Positions 1 to 10,988 of a stretch of 64,000 nucleotides of DNA are shown piece by piece. Location: positions 1,364,001-1,428,000 of the forward strand of contig CAJFCV020000001.1 in assembly GCA_904066235.2 (NCBI GenBank), in the 5' to 3' direction. Position 1 is the stretch's first letter. Every line of letters starts with the position of its first letter. The notes under the pieces were generated by a model. The model did no database searches. It was not told the origin of the DNA and saw only the letters and a list, made by a program, of their open reading frames with translations. Source of the stretch: Bursaphelenchus xylophilus. Lineage: Eukaryota > Nematoda > Chromadorea > Rhabditida > Aphelenchoididae. The translations under genes were made by a program, and so were the position numbers.

Positions 1-15
1 CGATTCCTTTTCAGC

Positions 16-66
16 TTATCATCGTCGGCTTCGGGTAGAAGAGTTGGAAAATTTTTGGAAAGCTCA
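16..66 (+). pseudogene. Degraded duplicate of a downstream coding exon
   Basis: The first 60 bases of the window repeat 1081-1140 almost base for base, including the TTTTCAG acceptor and the start of the exon at 1096. This copy soon diverges from the intact exon and runs into a TAA in the exon frame. Bases 85-180 then hold a ~50-bp direct duplication (AAGAATTTTTCTCAAAGGG twice). It looks like a dead exon copy lying upstream of the real exons of the same gene. Confidence 0.5.
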
Positions 67-187
67 GGGATCCGGGAGAAGCCCTTAAGAATTTTTCTCA
101 AAGGGCAAAAAAGGCTGAATTTTCAGCCCTTAAGAATTTTTCTCAAAGGGCAAAAAAGGCTGATTTTTAATGCCTCTCCTTTTTTAG

Positions 188-1350
188 AAGCCAGATCCAC
201 GTCAGCGATACAATCGAGGCCGCCAACCTTCAGATGGTTGTGAGTGGAGAAACAATTGAACTGTGTGGTAAAGCCACAATGAAGAACCTTGAGGAAGTTC
301 AACGTAAGCTGCATCTTCGTTTCCGTCGAGCTTTGCTGACTTTTTAACTTTTGATTTTTTTTGACATTTTGAGGCGTTGCGACTGCCGACGATGCTTTGG
401 GGTACATTTTATATGCTTGGGAGACGGTAGAGAGAGAAAAAAAGGGCCTGGTTTTTAGAAACAACAAGATTGCTCGGGTCCTAGGGTTCTCGAAGTCGCT
501 TTTTTCGTTTATACCTTGCCCTTTTACAAACGCTATGTTATGTATATCTACGCTATGTTCAGGGCGTCCTGCAGACCCTTCGGTCCACGCTTAGAAGTCG
601 ATTGTATGCTTGGTGGGAATCGTGGAGCCACAGCGCTTGCGGTACGCGCATAACGAACCGAAACCGGCCAACTTCACAAGGTGGGTCTGGTGGGAGAGTG
701 GAAGCGGTTTGCACGTTTTGCACTCATTTTATCTTTGCGGGTTTTTCATAAAGTGCGTAAACTTTTTTTTGCCGCCGCACGTTGCGTATCGCACGTCAAT
801 GCAAAATAGAAAAAAAATTTCCCGCCCCTTTTTGGTGATTCGTTCAAAACGAAATGTCACTATCCGATAAAAAGCATTTTCTTATCTTTCTTCTTCCTTT
901 TCGATAAAAAGCAATTATTTCGGGCGAGAAAGAGTGCCGATAATTTAGCGACATTTTTCTCTCTTTTCAATCAATGAAAACGATACGAAGTTTCGAAACG
1001 GTTCAGGAAATGCGCTGTATTGACGTGTGTCGCCCATTTTGCATGAAATTTATGTTTTGCCCTGAAAAGCAAAAAAATTGACGATTCCTTTTCAGCTTAT
1101 CATCGTCGGCTTCGGGCAGAAAAGTTGGAAATTATTGGAAAGCTCAAGGATCGGGCCTGGGACAAGCCTGCGGGCGATATGGCTGAGGTTTTGAAGACTA
1201 TGGACGAGGTGAGGATTTATTTAAAAATTTTTTATTATTTTTTTTATTTATTTGTTATTATTACTAAAAATTTAATTTTTTTTTATTTTTCATTGCATTT
1301 TTCATTTTCAGCCTCTAACCGGGTTCGTCTTCAAAGACACGGAAGGATAA
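188..1350 (+). CDS. 3' end of an unrecognised protein-coding gene (three exons)
   Basis: Exons 188-303, 1096-1208 and 1312-1350 join in phase: the first ends with a single C after CAA, and the second supplies CT to make a proline codon. They give about 89 residues of a C-terminus ending in FKDTEG and a TAA at 1348. The first exon has alternating hydrophobic residues (IHVSDTIEAANLQMVVSG). The second is basic and helical (YHRRLRAEKLEIIGKLKDR). I do not recognise the family. The 5' part lies outside the window. Intron 304-1095 carries a MITE-C copy at 792-1027, and a fold-back element sits 30 bp past the stop codon. Codon phase and splice sites are convincing, but there is no homology to anchor the call. 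Confidence 0.5.
792..1027. mobile_element. MITE-C copy 1 (~236 bp, ends CACGTCAAT)
   Basis: The terminal inverted repeat is CACGTCAAT at the left and ATTGACGTG at the right. It is the reverse orientation of the element that splits a 5S gene at 46835-47064, with the same internal order of sequence (GGGCGAGAAAGAG, AAACGATACGAAGTTTCG). The flanks TATCG and TGTCG suggest a 5-bp target duplication with one mismatch. It is non-coding and lies in an intron. Confidence 0.75.
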
Positions 1351-1380
1351 TATCCCCCTCTGAACGCCCCAAATCAAGTC

Positions 1381-2399
1381 GGAGTTGGACGATTGGGGAA
1401 AAAGACGATTGGGGAAAAGTACGATTGGGGAAACCGAAAAGTATTATTTTTCTTCCATGCAAATGTCGAAGTTAGGATAATCGAGGGTGCTCATTTCGAA
1501 AATGACATTCATTTTTTTGATCCTTACTTTTTTCCTTAAGTAGTACTGTAAAGTAGTAATTTTTTATTTTTTTCATAAATACTCGATTTAGGGGTTTTCG
1601 AGGGTGCTGATTTCGAAAATCAAGTAAATTTTTCCTCTAGTACTACATAGTACTATTCTGATACTATATAGTACGAAGTGCAAATATGGCTTTTGACGTT
1701 AATGGTGTTGTTTTGATGCTTAGTACTCTTCAAAAACACGTTTTAAAGACTTGGTGCTATATAGTACTGTTTGATACTATGTAGTACGAAGTAAAAATAG
1801 GCGTACTAAGCACCAGAACAACACCACGAACGCCTAAAGGCCAACTTTACACCTCGTACTACATAGTATCAGGTAGTACTATATAGCACCAAGTCTTTAA
1901 AACGTGTTTTTGAAGAGTACTAAGCATCAAAACAACACCATTAACGTCAAAAGCCATATTTTGACCTCGTACTATATAGTATCACAATAGTACTATATAG
2001 TACTAGAGGAAAAATGAACATGATTTTCGAAACCAGCACCTTCGAAATCCCCTAAATCCAGTATTTTTCGAAAATTTTAAAAAAATTAGTACTTAACAGT
2101 ACTACTTAAGGAAAACTAGTAATGTTCAGCAAAAATAAACCCGATATTCGAAATCAGCACCCTCGAAACCCCCTAAATCGAGTATTTATGAAAAAAATCA
2201 AAAATTACTACTTTACAGTACTACTTAAGGAAAAAAGTAAGAATCAAAAAAATGAATGTCATTTTCGAAATGAGCACCCTCTATTATCCTAACTTCGACA
2301 TTTGCATGGAAGAAAAATAATACTTTTCGGTTTCCCAATCGTCTTTTTCCCCAATCGTCCCTTTCCCCAATCGTCTTTTTCCCCAATCGTCCCAGTTCC
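1381..2399. mobile_element. Fold-back element with long inverted arms, MULE-like
   Basis: The ~1-kb block is a long inverted repeat. Its outer ends carry repeated ACGATTGGGG motifs (left) and CCCCAATCGT (right). The arms continue through the region around CCATGCAAATGTCGAAG to a centre rich in TACTATATAGTAC-like words. The 10-bp word AAATCAAGTC stands immediately outside both ends (1371-1380 and 2400-2409), as expected of a target-site duplication. Duplications of 9-11 bp with long inverted repeats are typical of Mutator-like elements; that assignment is inference. There is no transposase frame. Confidence 0.65.
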
Positions 2400-2409
2400 A
2401 AATCAAGTC

Positions 2410-2740
2410 CCCCAAATCCCCCAAAAGCCTTGAATTCACTTCGAAATCAAGGAATACAAGAAATCCATCAAGTACAATAATTTTTTGCATACATCTTTGT
2501 AACGAAATAAATCCTGGGGTATAAATTCAGAGAATAAGTTGATGTTTTGATACCGCTCATTTAACCTCTCGCCCGAATTTCGGCGCCATGCCGGCGACGC
2601 TCATCCTTTTTTCACGTTTCTTGGCCTCGATTTTGAGTTACAGGTCGAGACGTGTATCAAAAAAATTCGCAAAATTTTTCTGATTCAGAATATGCAAGAA
2701 TTAGCTGCCCAATTTTGGTGCCAAACACACAAAAAAATTA
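2410..2740. other. Intergenic stretch with a partial repeat
   Basis: Bases 2410-2540 continue what was probably the 3' flank of the preceding gene (an AATAAA-like word near 2506). Bases 2640-2735 match one end of the tRNA-bearing element at 11655-12236 (GTCGAGACGTGTATC, TTTTTCTGATTCAGAATAT, TAGCTGCC). I see no gene. Confidence 0.4.
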
Positions 2741-3191
2741 ACAGGGGAAGCACCCTAAGTGCGACGCTCAGATTTTGATGAAACTTGGCACAAATTTAGA
2801 ATAATTTTTTCTAAGATATATGCGAGAATCCTAGCTCGCGCTTTGCAGAAACAACCGAGGTTTTTAGATCGGAAGTCGGCGAAAATTTAGGACTTTTTGC
2901 CGAATTTCGGCACGAAAAGTTTCATGCCTATTTCTACCGTAAAGGATAATGTTTCTACAAAAAATCAAATTTTTCCGCACGAAACTGTCAAAGTTATAGC
3001 CAAAAAGCGTTTTTCTCTCTGAACACTCTCCACGTTTAGCGTGCTCTCTCGGCGGCATAAATCGTCCGATATCTCGGCGGCGCCTGCAAAGCGCGAGCTA
3101 AAACTTTCAGGAATTGATATCTAGTCCATTCCCGACGTGTGTGCAAAATTTAAAGAAAATCTGAGCGTCGCACTTGGGGTACCTCCCTTGT
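2741..3191. mobile_element. MITE-A copy (~450 bp)
   Basis: The ends are inverted copies of ACAGGGGAAG followed by AGTGCGACGCTCAGATTTT. Between them lie two loosely inverted halves with CTAGCTCGCGCTTTGCAG and ATATCTCGGCGGCGCCTGC. The same element occurs inverted at 6498-6951 and, with more decay, at several other places in this window. It is non-coding. Confidence 0.8.
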
Positions 3192-3340
3192 AAGTTTTTT
3201 TTGGCTTTCGACCTTAAAATCTTGGTAATTTCTGCAACACGCCAGCTAGGAGCTCCGTACAGTCTTTTCAAAGCCTTTCCTACATGTATAAAGGGAAAAT
3301 CAAGGCAGTAAAATTCACATTCAAGCACATATTCTTTATT

Positions 3341-6167
3341 TTATTTGGTCCAAGTGCGTCCGGAGATCTCGACGATATTCGTCGATGTTTTCGTCCCCTT
3401 AAAGAAGAATCTCCGATACGGTTGGATGAAGTAGATCGTGGTGACGGCATTGACCAGGCTTTGAGCCACAATCAGCCATGAGGAGAATACAATTGCCCAG
3501 GGATGAAAAGAGCAGGCCGAACCGAACATTCGGATCAAGTAAGTGGGCAGGACGGCGGTAACTAAAGGGCCAACTGCCTGAAAAATATGGAAAATTGAAA
3601 TTTAGTGAATTTGGGTTATTTTTATTGGATTTCAATGCAGCTTTTTTGAAAAAAATATTTTTCTCTATTTCAGCAATTTTTTGACAAAAAAAATGGAATT
3701 CGTATACCAACAAAAATATCATAGGAAATTACATCTTTCTGGCTAAAAACTGGTTTTCTATCCATCATTTGGAGTTTAAGTCATTATTGACTGAAATTTT
3801 CAAGAAAATCTCGAAAAAGTGGCCCCGGCCGTGGGCTGGGTGGAATTGCAGGGAAAGGAATCAAAAGTGGAAAGGGAAGGGAGTGTGTACGCCCATAGCC
3901 CGTTGAAAGCACGCCATCCCGTCCGATCTGGCAAGTTAAGCAACGGTGCGCTTGATTAGTACTTGGATCGGAGACGTCCTTGGAATCTCAAGTGGCGTAC
4001 GCATTTTTGACTTTTTTGATTTGAATAGAGAAATCAGAACCGTATTTTAGATGGTACATCATGAATTAAAATACATTTGAATCAATATTTGTTCGACTTT
4101 TTAGTCAAACTTTCCAAAATTTTCTTGTTCAGCCACACTTTTCAGGAGCTGGAATCTCAAGCTAACCTTTAACTTGGGAAATTAATCCGAAGATAGAATG
4201 GAAGGGCCGGCTTACCTCTGTTCGACCCTTTCCTTTTTGGCTGGGGAATTTACGCTAATTCTGTGTGGTCTCTCCAAAAACACGATCTCTAATTTTTCTG
4301 TATTAGTGGCATCATCATTGAGCCAATTTTTTAGTAAAATCTCAAAAAGTAGCCCCAACCGCAGACTGGCTGGCTTACCATGATTCTCAACGCTTTCTTC
4401 ACACCATTAAACGTCTTGGCCGTGCGGTAATTGGCATTTATATTCCGCAACTTCCAATGTTTTGACATTAGCCAGTCCACCAAAATACTTATCGAGTAAC
4501 TGATTGTCTGAATGCCTTTAACCATGTAGTCGTATGCTTTGTAGTTCATACGGGACTAAAACAAAAATTTTGCAAAAACGAAAAAAAAATTTATTTTTTA
4601 TTATTTTTTTTTGATTGTATAGAAAATGCAGGCTTACTGAATAAGTTCCCGTTACTTCCGACAACTGGACGTCCTTGAATCCGTTGTAAATCACAATTTT
4701 CCGCAGTAAAACCCGCTCCTCGTCCGTGGCATACCCCCAGGTTGTGAACATTATTGTGGTCCCGGTGACGTAGATAAGTAGGGCGGGAATCAGAGTGAAG
4801 TAAAGGTATCTGCCTCGAGGCGCTTGCCCGCTAAAAATTTTGAACAGTTTTATTTATTACACGCTACGATTAAAAAAAATCATGATTTGAAGTTGACTTT
4901 TGGCTAAAATACCATCTAAAATACAATTCTGAGATTTTCATGCAGATCAAAAAAGTCAAAAACGCGTACGCCACTTGAGATTCCGACGACAAAAGCCCCA
5001 AAATTGGGAGGGAAGAGAATTTTGCCGTAAAGTTGAATGCTTTTGGACTAATTTTTTGAATTGGCGCGGCGAGAGTGCTCATTATTTTCCCGACAGAATG
5101 ATAAGAACTCTATGTTTGGACTACGTTAAGACTACGACTACTGTTTGTGCTCCATTTCCTGTTTAAAAGAAGCGTTTTAGGCTTTTGACAACCGTTAACT
5201 TACTATCTAAAAATATGGTAGCGCCACAGAAATTGGATCGGGATTATCATCCATGTGCCCACCACGAACATGCCATTTATGGTCTTGAGAACGGCCATGA
5301 CATGGTAATTCGAGAAGCGAATTAGCTGATTATCATAGGCAAAGAGTACTCCAGCCACAGAGCCCGGCAGCTAAAAAACATTTTATTAATTTTAGAAAAT
5401 CAACAAAAATTTTAAAAAAATTAAATATAAATAAAAACAAATAAAAAAATTTAATAAAAAAAAACTTTTAAAACAAAAAAATCAAAGAGAAGTTTAATTA
5501 AATATAAAAAAATTAAATAAAAAAAAATAAAAATGAAATTTTTTAAGTCAAAATTTAAAAAAAAAAGAAAAATAAAAAACTTAATTAAAAAAATTAAAAA
5601 AATCAACAAAAAAAACCAAAAAAAAATTAAATAAAAAAATTAAATAGTTCTTACCGATCCAATTTGCATACTGTAAGCCGAAAATATAAAATCGTAGACA
5701 CAACTGAACATAATGACTTGTTTAATACTCTTTAGACTCCGCGACTGCGTCAAAATGAGGTAAAATAAAACTGCGTTGAGGAAACAACTGATCGAGCAAA
5801 TGGTCAGGAGGACGGTTTTGTGAATCACTAAAATAGGGAGTTATTTTAAAATACGGCCGATACCTCCGCTGGCCCAGTCCGGGGGCCGGAAAAGGTCAGC
5901 GAGGGTCCTTTCAAACTATTTTTTCAGATTTTTGTTTTTTTTTTTTTTTTTTGACTGCTATGCCAAAAAAAGACTAGAATTTTTTAATTTTGTTCAAGCG
6001 CATTTTTGGTTAATTTAGTTTGTTTGATTTATCATTTTTTGACAAATTTTTTATCACTCACTTTGAATGTCGTAACCGGGCTCCGGCTGTGTGTCCATAA
6101 ATTCAAAAATTCTGTCATATTCTTTGTTCGCAATCAACAATTTGCATTGCTCGTCAGATAAGTTCAT
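3341..6167 (-). CDS. Nematode seven-transmembrane chemoreceptor (Str/Srd-like)
   Basis: Six exons on the minus strand, 6062-6167, 5655-5827, 5204-5370, 4638-4830, 4379-4555 and 3341-3577, join in phase to give about 350 residues. Hydrophobic segments alternate with polar loops: LLTICSISCFLNAVLFYLIL, a second helix ending in YSMQIG, MIIPIQFLWRYHIFR, LYFTLIPALLIYVTGTTIMF, and a last helix followed by IYFIQPYRRFF. The FLWRYHIFR and YFIQPYRR signatures resemble those of serpentine receptors of the Str superfamily (Str/Srd). The subfamily is not certain. The likely role is a G-protein-coupled chemosensory receptor in a neuron; the ligand is unknown. Intron 5 (3578-4378) carries a complete 5S/SL RNA unit, and intron 3 a 5S fragment and a MITE-B end. 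The start was chosen at 6167 because it gives a short hydrophilic N-terminus before helix 1. Confidence 0.85.
3885..4003 (+). rRNA. rrn5: 5S rRNA gene copy 1
   Basis: 119 nt matching the nematode 5S pattern: the terminal helix GTGTACGCC pairs with GGCGTACGC; the conserved core ACGCCATCCCGTCCGATCTG is present; the internal promoter includes AGTTAAGCAACG and GGATCGGAGACG. The 3' end runs straight into ATTTTTGACTTTTTT, a Pol III terminator. It lies in intron 5 of the chemoreceptor gene, antisense to it, with an SL RNA gene 88 bp further on the other strand. Confidence 0.92.
4091..4188 (-). ncRNA. Spliced-leader (SL1-like) RNA gene, copy 1
   Basis: 98 nt starting with a 22-nt leader (4167-4188) that begins GGATTAATTT and ends CAAGTTAAAG, followed by a GT donor. 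It matches canonical SL1 at 18 of 22 positions. Hairpin 1 (CAAGTTAA/TTAGCTTG, loop AGG) places the splice site in the loop. A second hairpin has CAGC/GCTG. An Sm-type site AAAATTTTGG follows, then a final hairpin GTTTGACT-AAAA-AGTCGAAC. This is the known layout of nematode SL RNAs. Transcription would converge on the 5S gene at 3885. A conserved upstream block (AGCGTAAATTCCCCAGCC, roughly -69 to -51) may be the proximal sequence element; in this copy the GTAA is followed by TTAGC... with slight changes. Confidence 0.8.
4963..4985 (-). pseudogene. 5S rRNA 3'-end fragment
   Basis: Twenty-three bases match the 3' end of the 5S gene (GCGTACGCCACTTGAGATTCC on the plus strand, spanning 4964-4985) together with its usual AAAAAGTCAAA terminator flank. 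The match then stops abruptly. It is a truncated relic in intron 3 of the chemoreceptor gene. Confidence 0.6.
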
Positions 6168-6497
6168 TCTGCAAAATGGGTCAAAATAATAATTAAAAAA
6201 TAATAATAAAAAAAATTATTAAAACTATTAAAAATTAAAAAATTAAATATCAAAAAATAAATTAAAATTAATGAATCAAATAAAATAAAACAAAAATTTA
6301 TAACAAAAAACAAAAAATATTAAAATTTAAGGCATTATTTTAGACAATAAAAGACAAAAAAGACTCTGAGAAAAACTTGAAAACCGCCTACTCAGACTAC
6401 TAGATGGTAACAAGAACAAGATTTTTAAGCTAAAAAATTTTTTTAACTTAAAAATCTTGTTGAACGTTGAACAAGAGTTCCAAGAAATTTCTTATCG

Positions 6498-6951
6498 ACA
6501 GGGGAAGTACTCCAAGTTCGACGCTCATATTTTCTTTAAATTTTGCACACACGTCGGGAATGGACTAAATATCAATTCCTGAAAGTTTTAGCTCGCGCTT
6601 TGCAGGCGCCGCCGAGATATCGAACGATTTTTGCCGCCGAGAGAGCACGCTAATGGTGGAGAGCGGTCAGAGAGAAAAAACCGCTTTTTGGCCATAACTT
6701 TGGCAGTTTCGTGCGGAAAAATTTGATTTTTTGTAGAAACATTATCCTTTACGGTAGAAATAGGCATGAAACTTTTCGTGCCGAAATTCGGCAAAAAGTC
6801 CTAAATTTTCGCCGACTTTCGATCTAAAAAATCTCGGTTGTTTCTGCAAAACGCGAGCCAGGATTCTCGCATATGTCTTAGTAAAAATTATTCTAAATTT
6901 GTGCCAAGTTTCATCAAAATCTGAGCGTCGCACTTGGAGTACTTCCCCTGT
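6498..6951. mobile_element. MITE-A copy, near-complete
   Basis: Perfect outer inverted repeats ACAGGGGAAGTACTCC and GGAGTACTTCCCCTGT bound a 454-bp element that is the reverse complement of the copy at 2741-3191. It lies just upstream of the chemoreceptor start codon, so it may overlap promoter sequence. Confidence 0.85.
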
Positions 6952-7700
6952 GAGATTACTACAGTTTTCCTCAAATTTTATGCAATTTTAGAGCCCAAAA
7001 TTATATTTTCAAACCAAAAAACTGACTCAAACATCGCAACAAAGTGGACATGATTGAAATCATAAAACAAAATGTTTGCAAAAGCGCCAAAATTATCGCG
7101 AACCACTTGTATCTTGACATATTTTATACCCGCAAACCCCTCAAATTGTAGTTGTCGTCAATAGGACGCGGTTCTTTGAGGGGAAACGACCAAAAAATAC
7201 GAACATAGAGCCTAAGATACAAGTGAAGTGTCGCCAGTGCGACGCTCAGATTTCGATGAAATTTGAAACAAATTGGGATTGATTTCCTCTGAGAGGTAAA
7301 AGTTCCTTATTTTGGCCACAACTTACAACTTTGCGGTCGGAATTAGCCCAAATTTAGCGTGCACGCTCAATTCATCGTTGCCAATGTCCGGACAGTGGAT
7401 TTAGTGAGCGAGGTACCTTCTTTTTTACGTACCACCTTACCCTTCAAAAACGGCTGCAGCCTGCGGTTTTACACTTTATACGATGAAACATGTCCAGAAC
7501 TAAACTAATTGCCTCCGTATGGAACTAAATTAGCCGTCGTCGCCTTCGTAGGTACCCTTAAAACTATAGAGCTATTATGGTAATTCAGTGCCAGCTAGGT
7601 CGAAGCGTTTTTTCCTAACTTTATGGCCCAATCTTGGGCGCAGTTCGCGGAGTACCTTTGTTGTGGCCAAAATAAGGAACTTTTTCCCCTCTGAGATATA
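6952..7700. other. Intergenic repeats without a gene
   Basis: A partial MITE-A end lies near 7228-7290 (AGTGCGACGCTCAGATTTCG). Around 7300-7690 there is a weak inverted arrangement (AAGTTCCTTATTTTGGCCAC near 7310 against GTGGCCAAAATAAGGAACTT near 7670). No coding frame looks real. Confidence 0.4.
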
Positions 7701-7701
7701 C

Positions 7702-8022
7702 AGGGACTTACAAAAAACGTGAAGGAAAGTGGAAGGCTATAACTTCCGGCGGAGGCGCCGCGGAGACTTCGTATTTGAAATATGTATTTTTAAAAGACAT
7801 AAGTTTTTGTCTACGAAATAACAAGCTTTTAAAGTGCAAACTGAGGTCGCTACGACCTTCTGAAGTAGAGGCATCTCTACCCCGAAAACCAGGTTTTTTC
7901 GGTTGAAAATGATTGAGAAATTTCGGACTTTGTCGGTTGAAAATCACCAGGAAATGTTAGATTTTTTGGGGGTTTCGATATGGGTGGTGTTGAAAAAGAG
8001 GAGGAAAGTTGTAAGACCCTGT
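7702..8022. mobile_element. Short inverted-repeat element (ends ACAGGGNCTTACAA)
   Basis: The left end TACAGGGACTTACAA and the right end TTGTAAGACCCTGTA are inverted copies. The interior (CGGCGGAGGC, CTACGAAATAACAAG, CCCCGAAAACCAG) is shared with the arms of the palindrome at 8780-10512. It is a non-autonomous element of about 320 bp. Confidence 0.65.
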
Positions 8023-8779
8023 ATGAGAGACTCTTATTCGTATTTTCATAAAGTGCATGGACATTTTGTTGCGCCCCACAGTGTGCCCAAAAAACCCTAA
8101 TTTTGCACGGTGAACTTGCCTCTTTTTTGAACTGTATAACGAAATATCGCAGCGACAAAACCCAGTTTTTTCTGCAGAACGCGCGCTAGGAGTCTCGCAA
8201 AAATACGACACCAACGTCGCGATGCTTCTCTAATCTTAACAAGGTTATTTTCCGTCGCTCGCAGCCTGACTGTTTTGCACAGTGCCTGCCGCAAAAATCA
8301 CTCCAGCGACTCTACGAACGGACTACAGTGTCGGGCCTGAACCAGTGCGAAAAACACGTGCCATTCTGCATCCGAGAAGTATCAAAACCGCAGCAAAATA
8401 CCTTCCTCTCCAAGTGAAAAAACTCAGATTTCGAAGTTTTTTTATTGGAGAGAATACTCTGCTGTGTTTTTGATACTTCCCGGATGTAAAATAGTACGTT
8501 TTATGTCACTGGATCAGATCCGCCACTGTCCGCATACACGTCAAACCGAGATAAGCTAAAACATTCCGGTGAATGGATTGGCAATTTGCCAAAAAAAAGA
8601 CGCGAAAAAACGTTGTGTCGAGGAAGAAATGGGGAATCTTTGGGGCGAGAGAGTACGTTTTTGCGTGTCTTCTTTCTCTCTTTCTCTGCGAAATCAAGAC
8701 GAAGTGTAAAAAACCGATAGCGAAGGGTCTATTCCGGTCACCGGACTCCTCAGTTTGACGTGCATAGTCTTCTACAATC
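8023..8779. other. Intergenic, mixed repeat fragments
   Basis: This holds a GCACAGTGC-containing repeat (near 8276-8325, ending CTCCAGCGACTCTACGAACG) that also occurs near 56060 and 63590. A pair of inverted words (GAGAAGTATCAAAACCGCAG near 8371, CTGTGTTTTTGATACTTCCC near 8462) bounds a ~110-bp hairpin. No gene was recognised. Confidence 0.4.
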
Positions 8780-10512
8780 TACAGGGTCTTTCAAGAAACG
8801 TGAAGGAAAGTTGGAGGCTATAACTTTCGGCGGAGGCGGCGCAGAGACTTGGTTTTTGGAATATGTATTTTTAAGCAACATCATTTTTTGCCTACGAAAT
8901 AACAAGATTTTTAAGTGCAAACTGAGGTCGCTACAACATTTTGAAAAAGGGCTCTTTTACCCCGAAAACCAGGGTTTTTCGGTTTCAACGCGTTGGCAAC
9001 ATCCTTCCCTTTTTTCAACGTCAACTCTATCAAAACCTCCGAAAAAATCCGACATTTCTTGGTGATTTTCAACCGAAAAACTCTGAAATTTCTCGATTAT
9101 TTTCAACCGAAAAACCCTGGGGCCTGTCCCACTAAGAAAGCGTAGCGCGAATCACGAATTGGAAGCGCGAAAAATCATGCAAAAGCGAGAGAGGTGAGAG
9201 AAAAAGCGGGCTCTCTCGGAAATCCGCGCTACGGTTTTTTTGTGCTAAATACCGAAATGTGTTTACTTTTTTGGCTGTAACTCCTTTCAATGACGTCCGA
9301 TTTACATGATTTCAAAAACCATCAACAGAGAAGACACACAGCTTCCAGAAAATGTAAATTTTGTTTGCTTTAACGCGGATTAAGGCTCCCCGCCAAGACG
9401 AATTACATTTTCCTCCTCAAGAATCACGATTCCAAAATGTCGTATTTTCAAGTAAAATTTATCCTTAAACTACTCATCATAACCCCCAAAGCTCATATTG
9501 TCATTTATCAGCCCAAACTGCCCCTTCCAAGCCCAAACCGCCCATTCCCAGCCCAATTTTGATCTCCTCTTGCCATAATTTGTTTGAATCACAAAAACAT
9601 TTACGTTTAAAAAAAATTTTTTTTTAAACTACTCGATTCGTCCCAAATGAATTTGTTCTTTTTGTTACGAAGATAAACTTAAATTAAAAAAAAAACGTAA
9701 ATGTTTTTGTGATTCAAAGAAATTATGGCAAGGGGAGATCAAAATTGGGCTTGGCAGGGCTAATTTGGGCTGATAAAACGGCCCCAGTCCCTCTGGGAGA
9801 CGAATGGAGTAATTTAAAAAAAAAATTTAAAACGTAAATGTTTTTGTGATTCAAACAAATTATGGCAAGAGGAGATCAAAATTGGGCTGGGAATGGGCGG
9901 TTTGGGCTTGGAAGGGGCAGTTTGGGCTGATAAATGACAATATGAGCTTTGGGGGTTATGATGAGTAGTTTAAGGATAAATTTTACTTGAAAATACGACA
10001 TTTTGGAATCGTGATTCTTGAGGAGGAAAATGTAATTCGTCTTGGCGGGGAGCCTTAATCCGCGTTAAAGCAAACAAAATTTACATTTTCTGGAAGCTGT
10101 GTGTCTTCTCCGTTGATGGTTTTTGAAATCATGTAAATCGGACGTCATTGAAAGGAGTTACAGCCAAAAAAGTAAACACATTTCGGTATTTAGCACAAAA
10201 AAACCGTAGCGCGGATTTCCGAGAGAGCCCGCTTTTTCTCTCACCTCTCTCGCTTTTGCATGATTTTTCGCGCTTCCAATTCGTGATTCGCGCTACGCTT
10301 TCTTAGTGGGACAGGCCCCTGGTTTTCGGGGTAAAAGAGCCCTTTTTCAAAAGGTTGTAGCGACCTCAGTTTGCACTTAAAAATCTTGTTATTTCGTAGG
10401 CAAAAAATAAGGTTGCTTAAAAATACATATTCCAAAAACCAAGTCTCTGCGCCGCCTCCGCCGAAAGTTATAGCCTCCTACTTTCCTTCACGTTTCTCGA
10501 AAGACCCTGTAA
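8780..10512. mobile_element. Nested palindrome: inner 1.2-kb fold-back inside an inverted-repeat element
   Basis: The outer arms (8780-8971 and 10319-10512) are inverted copies of the 7702-8022 element family. Inside, 9120-10318 is a fold-back with ends GGCCTGTCCCACTAAGAAAG and its reverse complement. The ~480-bp inner arms (9120-9606, 9833-10318) appear to differ at only about one position on inspection. The ~225-bp loop carries further copies of ACGTAAATGTTTTTGTGATT. There is no transposase frame. Confidence 0.7.
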
Positions 10513-10988
10513 ATTAGGTTTATATAACTTATCTTCTTTCATTGTAAAATACAGTATAACCAAACGCTTCCAACAAAAAGAAATAATTTGCAAACATCAT
10601 TGTCCCCATAAACGTACTCAAGAACTACTACACAACTAATAGTTTCATTCGTGTGACAGCGGAACTCCACTTGAATTATTGTACTTGTCGTTTCGTAAAG
10701 AAAAGGAGACATTTCCATAGTACTACAGCAGTACATTTCGTCCACCGAAATAACCTTTGTAGCAGCTGTTACGCAAACGTTGCAACAGACAGCAGATTAT
10801 GGTGAGCAAAGTACACATTGTCATTGGCGATGCAAATTGAAAGGGGCGGATAATTCTGATGTGTGCTTTGTATTTTCAAATTCTGGGTTGTTCATGTGCA
10901 CAGCACAGAATTCGAAAAGAAATAAGGAGAAATTGAAAAATCATATTATTCCTTGGCCATCAAAAAAACGAAATTTTGGAAAACAAAT
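10513..10988. other. Intergenic, no recognisable gene
   Basis: Moderately AT-rich unique-looking sequence. Short open frames on both strands have no recognisable domain. I see no repeat structure. Confidence 0.3.
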
